This document shows, piece after piece, positions 41,338 through 49,754 of a stretch of 64,000 nt of DNA. The notes below the pieces were generated by a model, which worked only from the letters and a program-made list of their open reading frames with translations, searched no databases and was not told the DNA's origin. The stretch comes from DASZQY01 sp035548515. Its GTDB lineage: Bacteria > Pseudomonadota > Alphaproteobacteria > Rhizobiales > Kaistiaceae. The position numbers and the translations under genes are program-made. The stretch is from assembly GCA_035548515.1 (NCBI GenBank), contig DASZSW010000009.1, positions 1 through 64,000 on the forward strand, written 5' to 3'. Positions within the stretch are counted from its first letter, which is position 1, and every line of letters starts with the position of its first letter.

Positions 41338-41510
41338 GCGCACCTCGCCCATAGGGAGAGGCTTCCGAACATAACGAACGAAGTGAGTTTAGTTGGGGAA
41401 GGGTGAAGGGTTATGACTTCTCCGGAGAGGGCCGGACCCCTCACCCCATTCGCCTAACTTCGCTTTGCTCAGTAAGGCTTATGGCCCTCTCCCTACGGGA
41501 AAGCGGGCGC
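41338..41510. repeat. Interspersed palindromic element, full copy 3
   Basis: Outer hairpin arms are slightly diverged (CTCGCCCATAGGGAGAG and CTCTCCCTACGGGAAAG). The internal CATAACGAACGAAGTGAG and CCCCTCACCCCATTCGCC blocks match copies 1 and 4. It lies between convergent DUF1402 and smr. Confidence 0.88.
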
Positions 41511-41512
41511 TG

Positions 41513-42064
41513 CTACCTAGGCCGCCTGATCCGCACGTAAAGCGCGCCGGCGCCGCCATGGTTGCGCGCCGCTTCCTCGAAGCCGATGACCACGCCGCGG
41601 AGCGCGGGCGAGCCGAGCCACAACGGCACGATGCGCCGCAACACGCCGCGCTCGCTGCCGCGCGCATCGTCGCCGGCCTTGCCCTTGCCGGTGATGACCA
41701 GCACGACCTTGGCGCCGTCCGACTGTGCGTCGTGCAGGAACGTATCGAGCCGCCGTTCGGCCGCCGCCTGCGTTAGGCCGTGCAGGTCGATGCGTCGGTC
41801 GATCGCGACATTGCCACGCGCAACGCGGCTGCGAGTCCGCCTGTCGAGCGGGGCCAGCGATGGCGGCGTTTTCGGCGGCGGCGGTTTAACGGCGGCGAAC
41901 GGGGCAACCGGCGGCGTGGCCTTCTTCCTCGGCTCCGGCGGTTTCGGCTTGTCCGTCGCTGTCCTGGCGCTGCGCAGCTTCTGCGGCTCGAGCGGCGCGA
42001 CCGTTTCGGTCACCTTCTGCCAGAGTTCCAGCTCGTCGCCCGATGGTGTGCGCTTGCGGCTCAT
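41513..42064 (-). CDS. Smr/MutS2 C-terminal domain protein
   Basis: The 183-residue protein has a proline/lysine-rich disordered half (to about residue 80) and then an Smr domain with DLHG at 93-96 and ITGKGK at 124-129, the pattern of nicking endonucleases and RNA-binding Smr proteins. The final block is GALYVRIRRP. It overlaps the mltA stop by 4 bp. Stand-alone Smr proteins with such a basic tail are common in alphaproteobacteria; the substrate is not known. Confidence 0.92.
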   Translation of the reverse strand: MSRKRTPSGDELELWQKVTETVAPLEPQKLRSARTATDKPKPPEPRKKATPPVAPFAAVKPPPPKTPPSLAPLDRRTRSRVARGNVAIDRRIDLHGLTQAAAERRLDTFLHDAQSDGAKVVLVITGKGKAGDDARGSERGVLRRIVPLWLGSPALRGVVIGFEEAARNHGGAGALYVRIRRPR

Positions 42065-42933
42065 CGCGCCCTCGGCAGCAGCACGACAAAACGGCCAGGC
42101 GCGCGCATCGCTCCGGCGATCGCGCCGGCAGCGTCACCCGAGCCAAAGAAAATATCGCCGCGCGCCGGGCCCACGATCGCCGATCCGGTGTCCTGCGCCA
42201 CGAGCAGATGGCGGAACGCACCGCCCGACGGTTCTGTCGTCTCGACCCACACCGGTGTGTGAAATGGGTGGATCGCCTTGTCGACGGCGAGGCTCCGGTT
42301 GGCCGTGAGTGGCACCTTGGCCGCCGCGATCGGCCCGAGCGCCACGTCGTCCACCGGCGCCTCGCGGAAGTAGATGTACGAACGGTTGGCGGCCAGTATC
42401 GCCGGCATCTCGGCCGGGTGCGCCGCCAGCCAGGCGCGGATGCCGGCCATATCGGCCGTCTCTCGGGTCAAGGCGCCCTTGTCGATCAATACCCGCCCGA
42501 TCGCGGTGTAGGCGTGCCCGCTCTTGGCGGCATAGGTCACGCGCATCATGCCACCGTCGCTCAGCCGTATCCGCGCCGCGCCCTGCACATGGATGAAGAA
42601 TGCATCGACCGGATCGCAGAGCCACACCAGCTCCAGCCCGAGCCCGTCGAGCGCGCCTGCCATGACAGCGGCGCGGTCGCGCGCCTCGGGAAAATCCGCC
42701 GGCGGACGATGGAGGGGCACGCGAAACTCAGCCGTCTGTGTCAACGAACCCGCCACCTCCGGCTCGTAGAAGCCGGTGAAGAAGCCGTTGGCGTTGACCG
42801 CGAACGGCGCGAATTCCTGTTCGAAAAATTGGCGTGCGTTGGAAGGCGCAACATTCACCGCGCGCACGAGCAGGGCACTCAGCGCGACGGGATCCGGGCC
42901 CAACGGACGCTGCTTGGGCGGGTGGTCCTGCAA
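42061..42933 (-). CDS. mltA: Membrane-bound lytic murein transglycosylase A (start uncertain)
   Basis: MltA cleaves peptidoglycan glycan strands to 1,6-anhydro ends. The protein has ANGFFTGFYEPEVAGS, FFIHVQGAARIRLSDG, GAL and the catalytic-loop pattern GDIFFGSGDAAG near the C terminus. A TTG at 42933 is the first ordinary start, giving 290 residues, but homology clearly continues upstream in frame to 43023 as LTPLTFGDLSGWAEDDHAAA, with no ATG, GTG or TTG there. No signal peptide is visible. Initiation from CTG 43023 or ATC 43032, or a damaged 5' end, is possible. Smr overlaps its end and tim44 lies just upstream. Confidence 0.85.
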   Translation of the reverse strand: MQDHPPKQRPLGPDPVALSALLVRAVNVAPSNARQFFEQEFAPFAVNANGFFTGFYEPEVAGSLTQTAEFRVPLHRPPADFPEARDRAAVMAGALDGLGLELVWLCDPVDAFFIHVQGAARIRLSDGGMMRVTYAAKSGHAYTAIGRVLIDKGALTRETADMAGIRAWLAAHPAEMPAILAANRSYIYFREAPVDDVALGPIAAAKVPLTANRSLAVDKAIHPFHTPVWVETTEPSGGAFRHLLVAQDTGSAIVGPARGDIFFGSGDAAGAIAGAMRAPGRFVVLLPRAR

Positions 42934-43054
42934 AACCGCCGCGCCACGCCGAAACGCGGCGAGAGCCGCGGCGTGGTCATCCTCCGCCCAGCCGCTGAGA
43001 TCGCCGAAGGTAAGCGGTGTCAGAGTGTCGATGCGCCGCCCCTTGCGCCGTCGC

Positions 43055-43783
43055 CTACTCGACCGACTCGGTGGCTACCAGTTTCCAGTTCGGATCGCGC
43101 GAGGTCGTATCGCGCGCAAACGTCCAGACATCGGTCACGTCACCGACATGCGTCGGGTCGCCGTCGATCACAGCCCCTGCCTTGTCGTGCGTCGCAGAAA
43201 CGAGCTTGGACAGGAAGCGCACCGTCACCTGCGCGTTCTGTCCTTTGGCGGACGCGCCGGTGATATCCGCTTTGTCGATGCCGACGAATTTGAACTCGAT
43301 CGTCTCGCCGCGCCCTTCGCGCTCGGTGATGGCGCTGACGAAACCGTCGAACACTTCCCGCGACAGAAGCTGCTTCAGCGTCTTGCGGTCGCCTTCGGCA
43401 AACGCCGTCACGATCATCTCGTAGGCCGTCTTGGCGCCGGCCAGGAACTCCGCCGGATCGAAACTGCGGTCCAGAGCCACCACCGCCTTCAGTCCCTCAC
43501 TGAGCGGCGAGCCTTCCGGCGCTAGCGTTTTGATGCGCGCCTCGGCAGGCGCCGCGTCGGTGGCCGTAGCGCCAGCCGTCGCCGGCCGGCGTGGCGGCAG
43601 GCTGATGACCTTGTCGGCCGCCTTGTCGCCGCCAGCGGTCGGTGCCGTGTCGCGGCGCGAATACGGGTCGAACGGCGGACGCTCGTTCCCTGTGCGCCGG
43701 CCAAGCACGTTGCGCAGGCGGAGAACCACCACCACCGCGATGATCAGGAATGCGATGCTGTAGATGTCGATGAAACCGCTCAT
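43055..43783 (-). CDS. Tim44-domain protein
   Basis: The 242-residue protein has an N-terminal membrane helix (FIDIYSIAFLIIAVVVVLRL, 4-23), a disordered linker with PPFDPYSRRD, and a C-terminal Tim44 domain (FLAGAKTAYEMIVTAFAEGDRKTLKQLLS to TSRDPNWKLVATESVE). Mitochondrial Tim44 tethers the import motor; bacterial forms (TimA) are membrane proteins of unclear role. The ATG at 43783 is preferred to a distant upstream one. The stop lies upstream of the mltA homology region, leaving almost no gap. Confidence 0.92.
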   Translation of the reverse strand: MSGFIDIYSIAFLIIAVVVVLRLRNVLGRRTGNERPPFDPYSRRDTAPTAGGDKAADKVISLPPRRPATAGATATDAAPAEARIKTLAPEGSPLSEGLKAVVALDRSFDPAEFLAGAKTAYEMIVTAFAEGDRKTLKQLLSREVFDGFVSAITEREGRGETIEFKFVGIDKADITGASAKGQNAQVTVRFLSKLVSATHDKAGAVIDGDPTHVGDVTDVWTFARDTTSRDPNWKLVATESVE

Positions 43784-43996
43784 CGGTCGGGTACGCCTTG
43801 ACGCTGAATGGGCGAAGTCACTCTGGCACAGAAGCCGTGGCAAAATCGATGCATTCTATATGGGAACCTTATGGTCGCTTGCCAGAGCGTCAAGCACGCC
43901 CGCCGCTGCTTGTAACGCCGGGACGGGCATGTTAGCCCAACCGCCGCGAAGCTGGCCGGGTGGGCCATTTTTTGAGCATTGCGCGAGGAGTGAGCG

Positions 43997-44485
43997 ATGG
44001 CTGAGCCCGGTAACGGCGGACAGGGTGCGGCGCCGGCTGGCCAGCCGAACCTCAGCGTGCTCACGCAGTACGTGAAGGATTTTTCCTTCGAGAATCCCGG
44101 CGCGCCCCAGTCTCTCCGCGCCCGCCAGACGCCGCCGACCATCAACATATCGATCGGCGTCCAGTCCCAGCCGGTCGGCAACAACGAGGTCGAGGTCGAA
44201 CTCCGTATCGACGCTCGCGCCGCCGACGGCCAGACAGTGCTGTTCGCCATCGAGCTGGTCTACGCCGGCGTCTTCCGCTTCACCAACATCCCGGCCGAGC
44301 AGGCTCGCCCTGTCGCCTTGATCGAGTGCCCGCGCCTGTTGTTCCCGTTTGCGCGCCAGATCGTCGCGGACGCCAGCCGCAATGGCGGCTTCCCGCCGCT
44401 GCTGATCGATCCGGTGGATTTCGTGGCGATGTTCCGTCAGCAGATGGGATCCGAGGCCGGCCAGACCACCTCCGCCCCGAACTAG
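43997..44485 (+). CDS. secB: Protein-export chaperone SecB
   Basis: SecB is a homotetrameric chaperone that holds preproteins for SecA. The 162-residue protein has NLSVLTQYVKDFSFENPGAPQSL, ELRIDARAADGQTVLFAIELVYAGVF and LIECPRLLFPFARQIVADASRNGGFPPLLIDPVDF, all diagnostic. It is divergent from tim44, 213 bp apart, and converges on adenosine kinase with 5 bp between stops. Confidence 0.97.
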   Translation: MAEPGNGGQGAAPAGQPNLSVLTQYVKDFSFENPGAPQSLRARQTPPTINISIGVQSQPVGNNEVEVELRIDARAADGQTVLFAIELVYAGVFRFTNIPAEQARPVALIECPRLLFPFARQIVADASRNGGFPPLLIDPVDFVAMFRQQMGSEAGQTTSAPN

Positions 44486-44490
44486 CGTCG

Positions 44491-45492
44491 TCAGAGCGCG
44501 AACCCCGCCTTCCGCGCGAGTTCGAGCAACGTGACGTGCGGTCGCGGCCCGATGTGGCCGATGACTTCGCCGGCGGCGAGGTTGCCGAGGCGAGCCGCGT
44601 CCGCCAGCGCCATGCCGCGCGTAAGCCCGTAAAGGAAGCCGCCCGCGAAAAGATCGCCGGCGCCGGTCAGGTCAACGACCTCACCCACCGGCGCTGCGGC
44701 CACGGGCGTCACGGCTTCGGGCGTCACCACCAGCGCGCCGTCGGCGCCGACAGTCACCGCCGTCAGCGCGCAATCCTTCTGCACCGCCGCCACCGCCGCC
44801 TCGAGGCTCGACGTGGTGTACAGCGACTTTACCTCGGAATCGTTGGCGAACAGGATATCGACCGCGCGCGTGCGGATGAGGTCAAGAAACTCCGCGCGAT
44901 AGCGGTCGACGCAGAAGGCATCGGACAGCGTGATGGAGACTTTGCGCCCGGCCGCGTGCGCGATCTCTGCCGCACGGCGGAACGCCTTCTTGGCTTCGGG
45001 CGGATCCCAGAGGTAGCCCTCGAGGTAGGTGACCGCCGCGCCCTGCACGGTCGCCGGGTCGATGTCATCCGGCCCCAGCATCTGGCACGCACCGAGATAC
45101 GTGTTCATCGTGCGCTCGCCGTCGGGCGTGATGAGGATCATCGACTGCGCCGTCGGCGCACCCATCGCCAGCGGTGCAGTGGCGAAGTGAACGCCGATGC
45201 GCGCCATGTCGCTCTTGTAGAGATGGCCGAGCGGATCGTCGGCGACCTTGCCGATGAAGGCCGCGCGCCCGCCCAGCGACGCCACGCCAGCGGTCGTGTT
45301 TCCGGCCGACCCGCCGCTCCGCTCGATGGCGCTCGGAATGTGCCGGTGCAGCACCTCGGCGCGTTCGGCATCGATGAGGTGCATCGTGCCCTTGGCGAGA
45401 CGCTCGGCGACGAGGAAATCGTCTTCGATGGTCGCGAGCACGTCGACAATGGCGTTGCCGATGCCGAGCACGTCGTAGCGGGTTTCAGGCAT
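44491..45492 (-). CDS. Adenosine kinase, PfkB family
   Basis: The 333-residue PfkB kinase resembles rhizobial adenosine kinase, which makes AMP from adenosine. It has GIGNAIVDVLA at the start, SGGSAGNTTAGVASLGG for substrate binding, FIGKVADDPLG, and the anion-hole/catalytic base block DLTGAGDLFAGGFLYGL near the C terminus. Another PfkB sugar kinase is possible but the N-terminal block favours adenosine. Confidence 0.9.
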   Translation of the reverse strand: MPETRYDVLGIGNAIVDVLATIEDDFLVAERLAKGTMHLIDAERAEVLHRHIPSAIERSGGSAGNTTAGVASLGGRAAFIGKVADDPLGHLYKSDMARIGVHFATAPLAMGAPTAQSMILITPDGERTMNTYLGACQMLGPDDIDPATVQGAAVTYLEGYLWDPPEAKKAFRRAAEIAHAAGRKVSITLSDAFCVDRYRAEFLDLIRTRAVDILFANDSEVKSLYTTSSLEAAVAAVQKDCALTAVTVGADGALVVTPEAVTPVAAAPVGEVVDLTGAGDLFAGGFLYGLTRGMALADAARLGNLAAGEVIGHIGPRPHVTLLELARKAGFAL

Positions 45493-45525
45493 GGCGGACG
45501 GGGGCGGGAGGAAAGGGCGGCGGAA

Positions 45526-46215
45526 CTATACCGACGAAGGCGGCAGGTGCAACGGCTGCGGCCCCGTGAACCCGAAAGCCTCCGGCGGCGTCTTGTCCGG
45601 ATAGCGGCAGAGATCGGCGATCAGGCACTCGGGACAGCGCGGCTTGCGCGCCACGCAGACGTAACGGCCGTGCAGGATCAGCCAGTGGTGCGCGTGGCTG
45701 AGGTAGCGCTTGGGCACGTTCCGCTCCAGGCCATCCTCGACCTCGCGTACGTCGGCGCCTTTCGCCATGCCGGTGCGATTGGCCACCCGGTAGATGTGCG
45801 TATCGACGGCGATTGTCGGCTCGCCGAACGCGACGTTCATCACCACGTTCGCTGTCTTGCGCCCGACGCCAGGCAGCGCCTCGAGCGCCTCGCGCATGCG
45901 CGGTACGACTCCGTCGTGCTGCTCGACCAGCATGCGCGACAGCGCCGCGACATTCTTTGCCTTGGTGCGGTAGAGGCCGATCGTTTTGATGAAGTCGCGG
46001 ATCCTCGCCTCGCCTAGCGCCGCCATCTTCGCCGGCGTGTTCGCCTTGGCGAACAGCGCCGGCGTCGCCTTGTTCACGCCGGCATCGGTTGCCTGCGCCG
46101 ACAGCACGACCGAAATCAGCAGCGTAAACGGATCGGAGTAGTGGAGTTCGGTCTTCGGCGATGGCGACACTTGCTTGAAGCGGCGGAATGCGGTGGCGAT
46201 ATCGGCCGCAGGCAT
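45526..46215 (-). CDS. nth: Endonuclease III
   Basis: Nth is a bifunctional glycosylase/AP lyase that removes oxidised pyrimidines. The 229-residue protein has the helix-hairpin-helix ALPGVGRKTANVV with catalytic Lys-120, Asp-138 in VDTHIYRVANR and the [4Fe-4S] ligands Cys-187, Cys-194, Cys-197 and Cys-203 (C-x6-C-x2-C-x5-C). The frame is open far upstream but overlaps another gene; MPAADIATAF at 46215 is the sensible start, and a slightly longer form cannot be excluded. Confidence 0.95.
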   Translation of the reverse strand: MPAADIATAFRRFKQVSPSPKTELHYSDPFTLLISVVLSAQATDAGVNKATPALFAKANTPAKMAALGEARIRDFIKTIGLYRTKAKNVAALSRMLVEQHDGVVPRMREALEALPGVGRKTANVVMNVAFGEPTIAVDTHIYRVANRTGMAKGADVREVEDGLERNVPKRYLSHAHHWLILHGRYVCVARKPRCPECLIADLCRYPDKTPPEAFGFTGPQPLHLPPSSV

Positions 46216-46253
46216 CACGCCGCCGTCGAAATGCTTCGGCTGCGGCGCTCGTC

Positions 46254-46628
46254 TCAATCGGGCACGTCGGGCGTTGTCACCGCGGCGGACGCGCCGCCTT
46301 CCAGCGTCGTGATGAAATCGACGAACAGCGCCGCGGCGACGCCAATCGCCACCAGCACCATGCCGATCAGGAAAACGCGGATCGCCGCACGATAGCGCGG
46401 CACCTCCAGCACCTGGGGATCGAGTAGGCGGGCCAGCGCCACCATCTCGAAGATGACGCCAATCGCGATCGCCGTGAGCGGCAGGAGATCCTTGAGGCCC
46501 CACGGGATGGGGTTGGCTCCCCACGCCGTCAGGAAGCCCAGCGAGAACGCGGTGAACACGCCAACGGCGGTAATGCTGCCGTGCCGAAACGATGACTCGA
46601 TCCGTTCCACGCCGTCCGCTGCCGCCAT
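46254..46628 (-). CDS. Small three-helix membrane protein, unknown
   Basis: The 124-residue product has a short charged start (ADGVERIESSFRHG) and three hydrophobic helices (TAVGVFTAFSLGFLTAWG, TAIAIGVIFEMVALA and VFLIGMVLVAIGVAAALFVDF). No family is recognised. The ATG at 46628 is chosen because AAGGGG lies about 7 bp upstream; a GTG at 46649 would add seven residues. It is divergent from the DUF2244 gene and upstream of nth on the same strand. Confidence 0.7.
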   Translation of the reverse strand: MAAADGVERIESSFRHGSITAVGVFTAFSLGFLTAWGANPIPWGLKDLLPLTAIAIGVIFEMVALARLLDPQVLEVPRYRAAIRVFLIGMVLVAIGVAAALFVDFITTLEGGASAAVTTPDVPD

Positions 46629-46684
46629 GTCTGCGCCCCTTGGCCCCACGTGATTCCGCCGCGCCTCCCTCTATAATCTCGGCA

Positions 46685-47185
46685 ATGGCATCCGCCAACG
46701 CAGAGACCGAGCCGCCGATCTACGCGGCGGTACTCACCCCGCACCGCTCGCTCGGGCGGCGCGGCTTTCTCGCCGTAATGGCGGTGCTGTCCGCCATGTC
46801 GTTGATGGTCGGCCTGATCTTCTGGTCGATTGGGGCGTGGCCGATCCCGGGCTTTCTCGGGCTCGACGTTCTGCTGGTCTACGTCGCGTTCCGGCTGAGC
46901 TACCGCCAGGCGCGCGCGGCGGAAGAGATCCGCCTGTCACGTTCGGCGCTGACCGTGCGACGGATCGGGCCTGACGGCACCACGGCCGAAATGGGGCTGA
47001 ATCCATACTGGGCGCGGCTGGAGGTCGACCGCCATCCCGAGTTTGGCATCCTGCGCATGGCCATCGCCTGGCAGGGCCATCGCCTCGCCATCGGCCGTTT
47101 CCTCGGCGCGCCCGAGCGGGAAAAATTCGCGCGCGAATTCTCCGCTGCGCTGGCGGAAGCACGCGCCACGCCCGGGCTGGTGTGA
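46685..47185 (+). CDS. DUF2244-family membrane protein
   Basis: The 166-residue protein matches DUF2244: a short start PIYAAVLTPHRSLGRRGFLAVM, two membrane helices (30-65), then RLSYRQARAAEEIRLSRSALTVRRI and a soluble beta domain ending APEREKFAREFSAAL. Family function is unknown. It is divergent from the three-helix protein, 56 bp apart. nth often neighbours it in relatives. Confidence 0.85.
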   Translation: MASANAETEPPIYAAVLTPHRSLGRRGFLAVMAVLSAMSLMVGLIFWSIGAWPIPGFLGLDVLLVYVAFRLSYRQARAAEEIRLSRSALTVRRIGPDGTTAEMGLNPYWARLEVDRHPEFGILRMAIAWQGHRLAIGRFLGAPEREKFAREFSAALAEARATPGLV

Positions 47186-47254
47186 TACGCAAGAAACGGG
47201 TGGTTGCGCCCTACGCCGCGACGTATCTGACGCGGCATCAGAGGAGCAACGATC

Positions 47255-48169
47255 ATGGAAACCGCGACCGTGTCCACCGCCCGCTTCACCCCCGCCAAGG
47301 ACGTCTCCGCGAAGCTTCGCGACGAGCATCCGTCTGACTACGCCATCGTCTCGCGCGCCATCGCGTACATCTCACGCGACTGGCGCGAGCAACCGTCGCT
47401 GGAAAAGATCGCTGCGCACGTCGGCATGAAGCCGCTGTCGCTGCAGCGCCTGTTCACGCGCTGGGCGGGTCTGTCGCCGAAAGGCTTTCTCCAGGCGGTG
47501 ACGCTGGATCACGCGCGCGGCTTGCTTGCCGACTCTGCCTCGGTGCTCGATGTGACTTACGAGCTGGGCCTGTCCGGCCCCGGGCGCCTGCACGATCTGT
47601 TCGTCACGCACGAGGCGATGACGCCCGGCGCCTACAAGGCGCGCGGCGAGGGCGTCACCATTCGCTACGGCTTCCATCCGTCGCCCTTCGGCACGGCGCT
47701 GGTGATGGTGACGGAATACGGTCTCGCCGGCCTCGCCTTCGCCGACGAGGGCGGCGAAAAGGCCGCGCTCGCCGATATGACCGCGCGCTGGCCGAAGGCG
47801 GTCTACGTGGAGGATTCGGCCGCGACGGTCTCGTATGTGCGTCGCATCTTCGATCGCACGCGCTGGAAAGCGGAGCAGCCTCTGCGCGTTGTGATGATCG
47901 GCACCGACTTCGAAGTGAGTGTCTGGGAGACGCTGCTCAAGCTGCCGCTCGGCAAGGTTACGACCTACGGGGATATCGCCACGCATCTCGGCCGGCCCAA
48001 CGCCTCGCGCGCGGTGGGCGCCGCGGTTGGCAAGAATCCGATCTCATTCGTTGTCCCCTGCCATCGGGTCATCGGCAAGGACGGCGGCCTCCACGGCTAC
48101 CACTGGGGTTTGACGCGGAAACGCGCCATTCTTGGGTGGGAAGCCGGTGTGGCTAATACAAGTAGCTAA
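47255..48169 (+). CDS. AraC-type helix-turn-helix/O6-methylguanine methyltransferase fusion (Ada-like)
   Basis: The 304-residue protein joins an AraC-like DNA-binding region (about 30-130) to a methylated-DNA-protein cysteine methyltransferase with acceptor Cys-269 in VVPCHRVIGKDG. DFEVSVWETLLKLPLGKVTTYGDIA is the typical Ada/Ogt block. Unlike full Ada it lacks the N-terminal zinc domain with the methyl-phosphotriester acceptor cysteine, so the known switch that makes Ada an activator is missing. Its helix-turn-helix could still sense another signal or bind its own promoter. Confidence 0.92.
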   Translation: METATVSTARFTPAKDVSAKLRDEHPSDYAIVSRAIAYISRDWREQPSLEKIAAHVGMKPLSLQRLFTRWAGLSPKGFLQAVTLDHARGLLADSASVLDVTYELGLSGPGRLHDLFVTHEAMTPGAYKARGEGVTIRYGFHPSPFGTALVMVTEYGLAGLAFADEGGEKAALADMTARWPKAVYVEDSAATVSYVRRIFDRTRWKAEQPLRVVMIGTDFEVSVWETLLKLPLGKVTTYGDIATHLGRPNASRAVGAAVGKNPISFVVPCHRVIGKDGGLHGYHWGLTRKRAILGWEAGVANTSS

Positions 48170-48194
48170 AAGGCTATCGACATAACAGTCGGCC

Positions 48195-48220
48195 GGCCTT
48201 TCCCGGGGAGGGGGTGCCTG
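48195..48220. repeat. Possible remnant of the palindromic element
   Basis: GGCCTTTCCCGGGGAGGGGG followed by TGCC resembles the right end of full copy 4 with changes in the loop. It lies between the convergent ada-like and gpmA genes. Confidence 0.3.
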
Positions 48221-48243
48221 CCCCACCCACCTCACCGCTTGCA

Positions 48244-48861
48244 CTATCCCAGCGTTTCTTTGCTCGCGACTGTAGAATCAGCGTTGAGCCGGTAGACCAC
48301 CGGCACCCCGGTCGCGAGTTCCATCTTCACGATCTCCTCGGCGGTAAGCCCGTCGAGCGCCATGATGAGGGCGCGGAGCGAGTTGCCGTGCGCGGCGATT
48401 AGCACGCGCTCGCCGCGCAGCACATGCGGTTGGATGATGTGGATATAGTACGGCCACACGCGCGCACCGGTGTCGCGCAGCGACTCGCCGCCCGGAGGGG
48501 CGGTCGCATACGACCGGCGCCAAGTGTGCACCTGATCCTCGCCCCACTTGGCGCGCGCGTCGTCTTTGTTGAGACCGCTGAGGTCGCCATAGTCGCGCTC
48601 GTTGAGGGCGAGGTCGCGCGTCACCGGCAGGCCGGTCTGCCCGAGCTCGCCGAGCATCAGATCGAGCGAACGTTGTGCCCGCTTCAGTGCCGATGTGAAG
48701 GTCACGTCAAAGCCGAGACCTTTGGCCTTCAGCTTCCGGCCTGCCGTCTTCGCCTCTTCGACGCCCGCCGGCGTGAGGTCGACATCACGCCAGCCGGTGA
48801 AAAGATTCTTGAGGTTCCATTCGCTTTGTCCGTGGCGGACGAGCACAAGCAGGCGATCCAT
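48244..48861 (-). CDS. gpmA: 2,3-bisphosphoglycerate-dependent phosphoglycerate mutase
   Basis: GpmA interconverts 3- and 2-phosphoglycerate in glycolysis through a phosphohistidine. The 205-residue enzyme has His-10 in LVRHGQSEWN, FTGWRDVDLTPAG, the acid residue in ALNERDYGDLSGLNKDDA and the second histidine in LIAAHGNSLRAL. It is shorter than the E. coli enzyme (about 250), as is usual in alphaproteobacteria. dapB lies 3 bp upstream. Confidence 0.96.
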   Translation of the reverse strand: MDRLLVLVRHGQSEWNLKNLFTGWRDVDLTPAGVEEAKTAGRKLKAKGLGFDVTFTSALKRAQRSLDLMLGELGQTGLPVTRDLALNERDYGDLSGLNKDDARAKWGEDQVHTWRRSYATAPPGGESLRDTGARVWPYYIHIIQPHVLRGERVLIAAHGNSLRALIMALDGLTAEEIVKMELATGVPVVYRLNADSTVASKETLG

Positions 48862-48864
48862 TCG

Positions 48865-49677
48865 TCAGTCCTTCAATCCGAGCACGTCGGTCATCGAATA
48901 AAACCCGGGCTTCTTGTCGCGGCCCCACAGCGCCGCACGCAGGGCTCCCCGCGCGAACAGCGCGCGATCCGTCGCCTTGTGCGCGATCTCGATCTGCTCA
49001 CCGTCGCCGGAAAAAATCACGGTGTGTTCTCCGACCACGGAGCCGCCGCGCAACGTCGCGAAGCCGATGTCGCCGCGCTTGCGCGCGCCGGTATGACCAT
49101 CGCGCGAGCGCACCGAGCGTCCCCTCAGATCGACGCCGCGGCCCTCTGCGGCAGCGGTACCCAGCATCAGCGCGGTGCCTGACGGCGCGTCCACCTTGGA
49201 ACGGTGGTGCATCTCAAGAATCTCGATGTCGAAATCGTCGCCGAGCGCCTTCGCCGCCTGGCGCACGAGGCCGGCGACGAGGTTCACGCCGACGCTCATG
49301 TTGCCCGACTTCACGACGACCGCATGGCGCGACGCGGCGCTGATTTTCGCCTCGTCGTCGGAGCTGAGCCCGGTCGTACCGATGACGTGGACAATGCGCG
49401 CCTGCGCGGCGAGTTCCGCGTACGAAACCGTCGCCGCGGGCGCGGTGAAATCGATAACACCTTCGGCCTTCGCGAAGATCGGCAAGGCATCGTCCGTCAC
49501 CGCGATGCCATTGGCCGGCAGGCCAGCCAGCGTGCCGGAGTCCGCGCCGAGTTCCGCTGCGCCGTTCCGCTCGATCGCACCGGCAAGGGTCACGCCCGGC
49601 GTTTCGGCGATGAGGCGCACGAGCGTCCGCCCCATGCGCCCGGCGGCGCCGACGACGATCAGTCGCATGTCGGCCAT
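48865..49677 (-). CDS. dapB: 4-hydroxy-tetrahydrodipicolinate reductase
   Basis: DapB makes tetrahydrodipicolinate for lysine and peptidoglycan synthesis. The 270-residue protein has the dinucleotide-binding VVGAAGRMGR near the N terminus, VIGTTGLS, NMSVGVNLV, EMHHRSKVDAPSGTALML with the catalytic histidine and lysine, and RGGSVVGEHTVIF. The ATG at 49677 is chosen from homology. It is coupled to gpmA by a 3-bp gap. Confidence 0.97.
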   Translation of the reverse strand: MADMRLIVVGAAGRMGRTLVRLIAETPGVTLAGAIERNGAAELGADSGTLAGLPANGIAVTDDALPIFAKAEGVIDFTAPAATVSYAELAAQARIVHVIGTTGLSSDDEAKISAASRHAVVVKSGNMSVGVNLVAGLVRQAAKALGDDFDIEILEMHHRSKVDAPSGTALMLGTAAAEGRGVDLRGRSVRSRDGHTGARKRGDIGFATLRGGSVVGEHTVIFSGDGEQIEIAHKATDRALFARGALRAALWGRDKKPGFYSMTDVLGLKD

Positions 49678-49754
49678 GAAAGCTGCTCCCGTGATGGGGC
49701 GGGGTATATCCGGGCGAGAGCCGCCGGGCAAACCTGCCCGAACGCCGCGAGACG

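Noticed and set aside
43821..43887. CTCTGGCA and TGCCAGAG inverted repeat in the tim44-secB gap
   Set aside because: The arms are 8 bp with a 51-bp spacer; no motif or conservation evidence is available, and chance is plausible.
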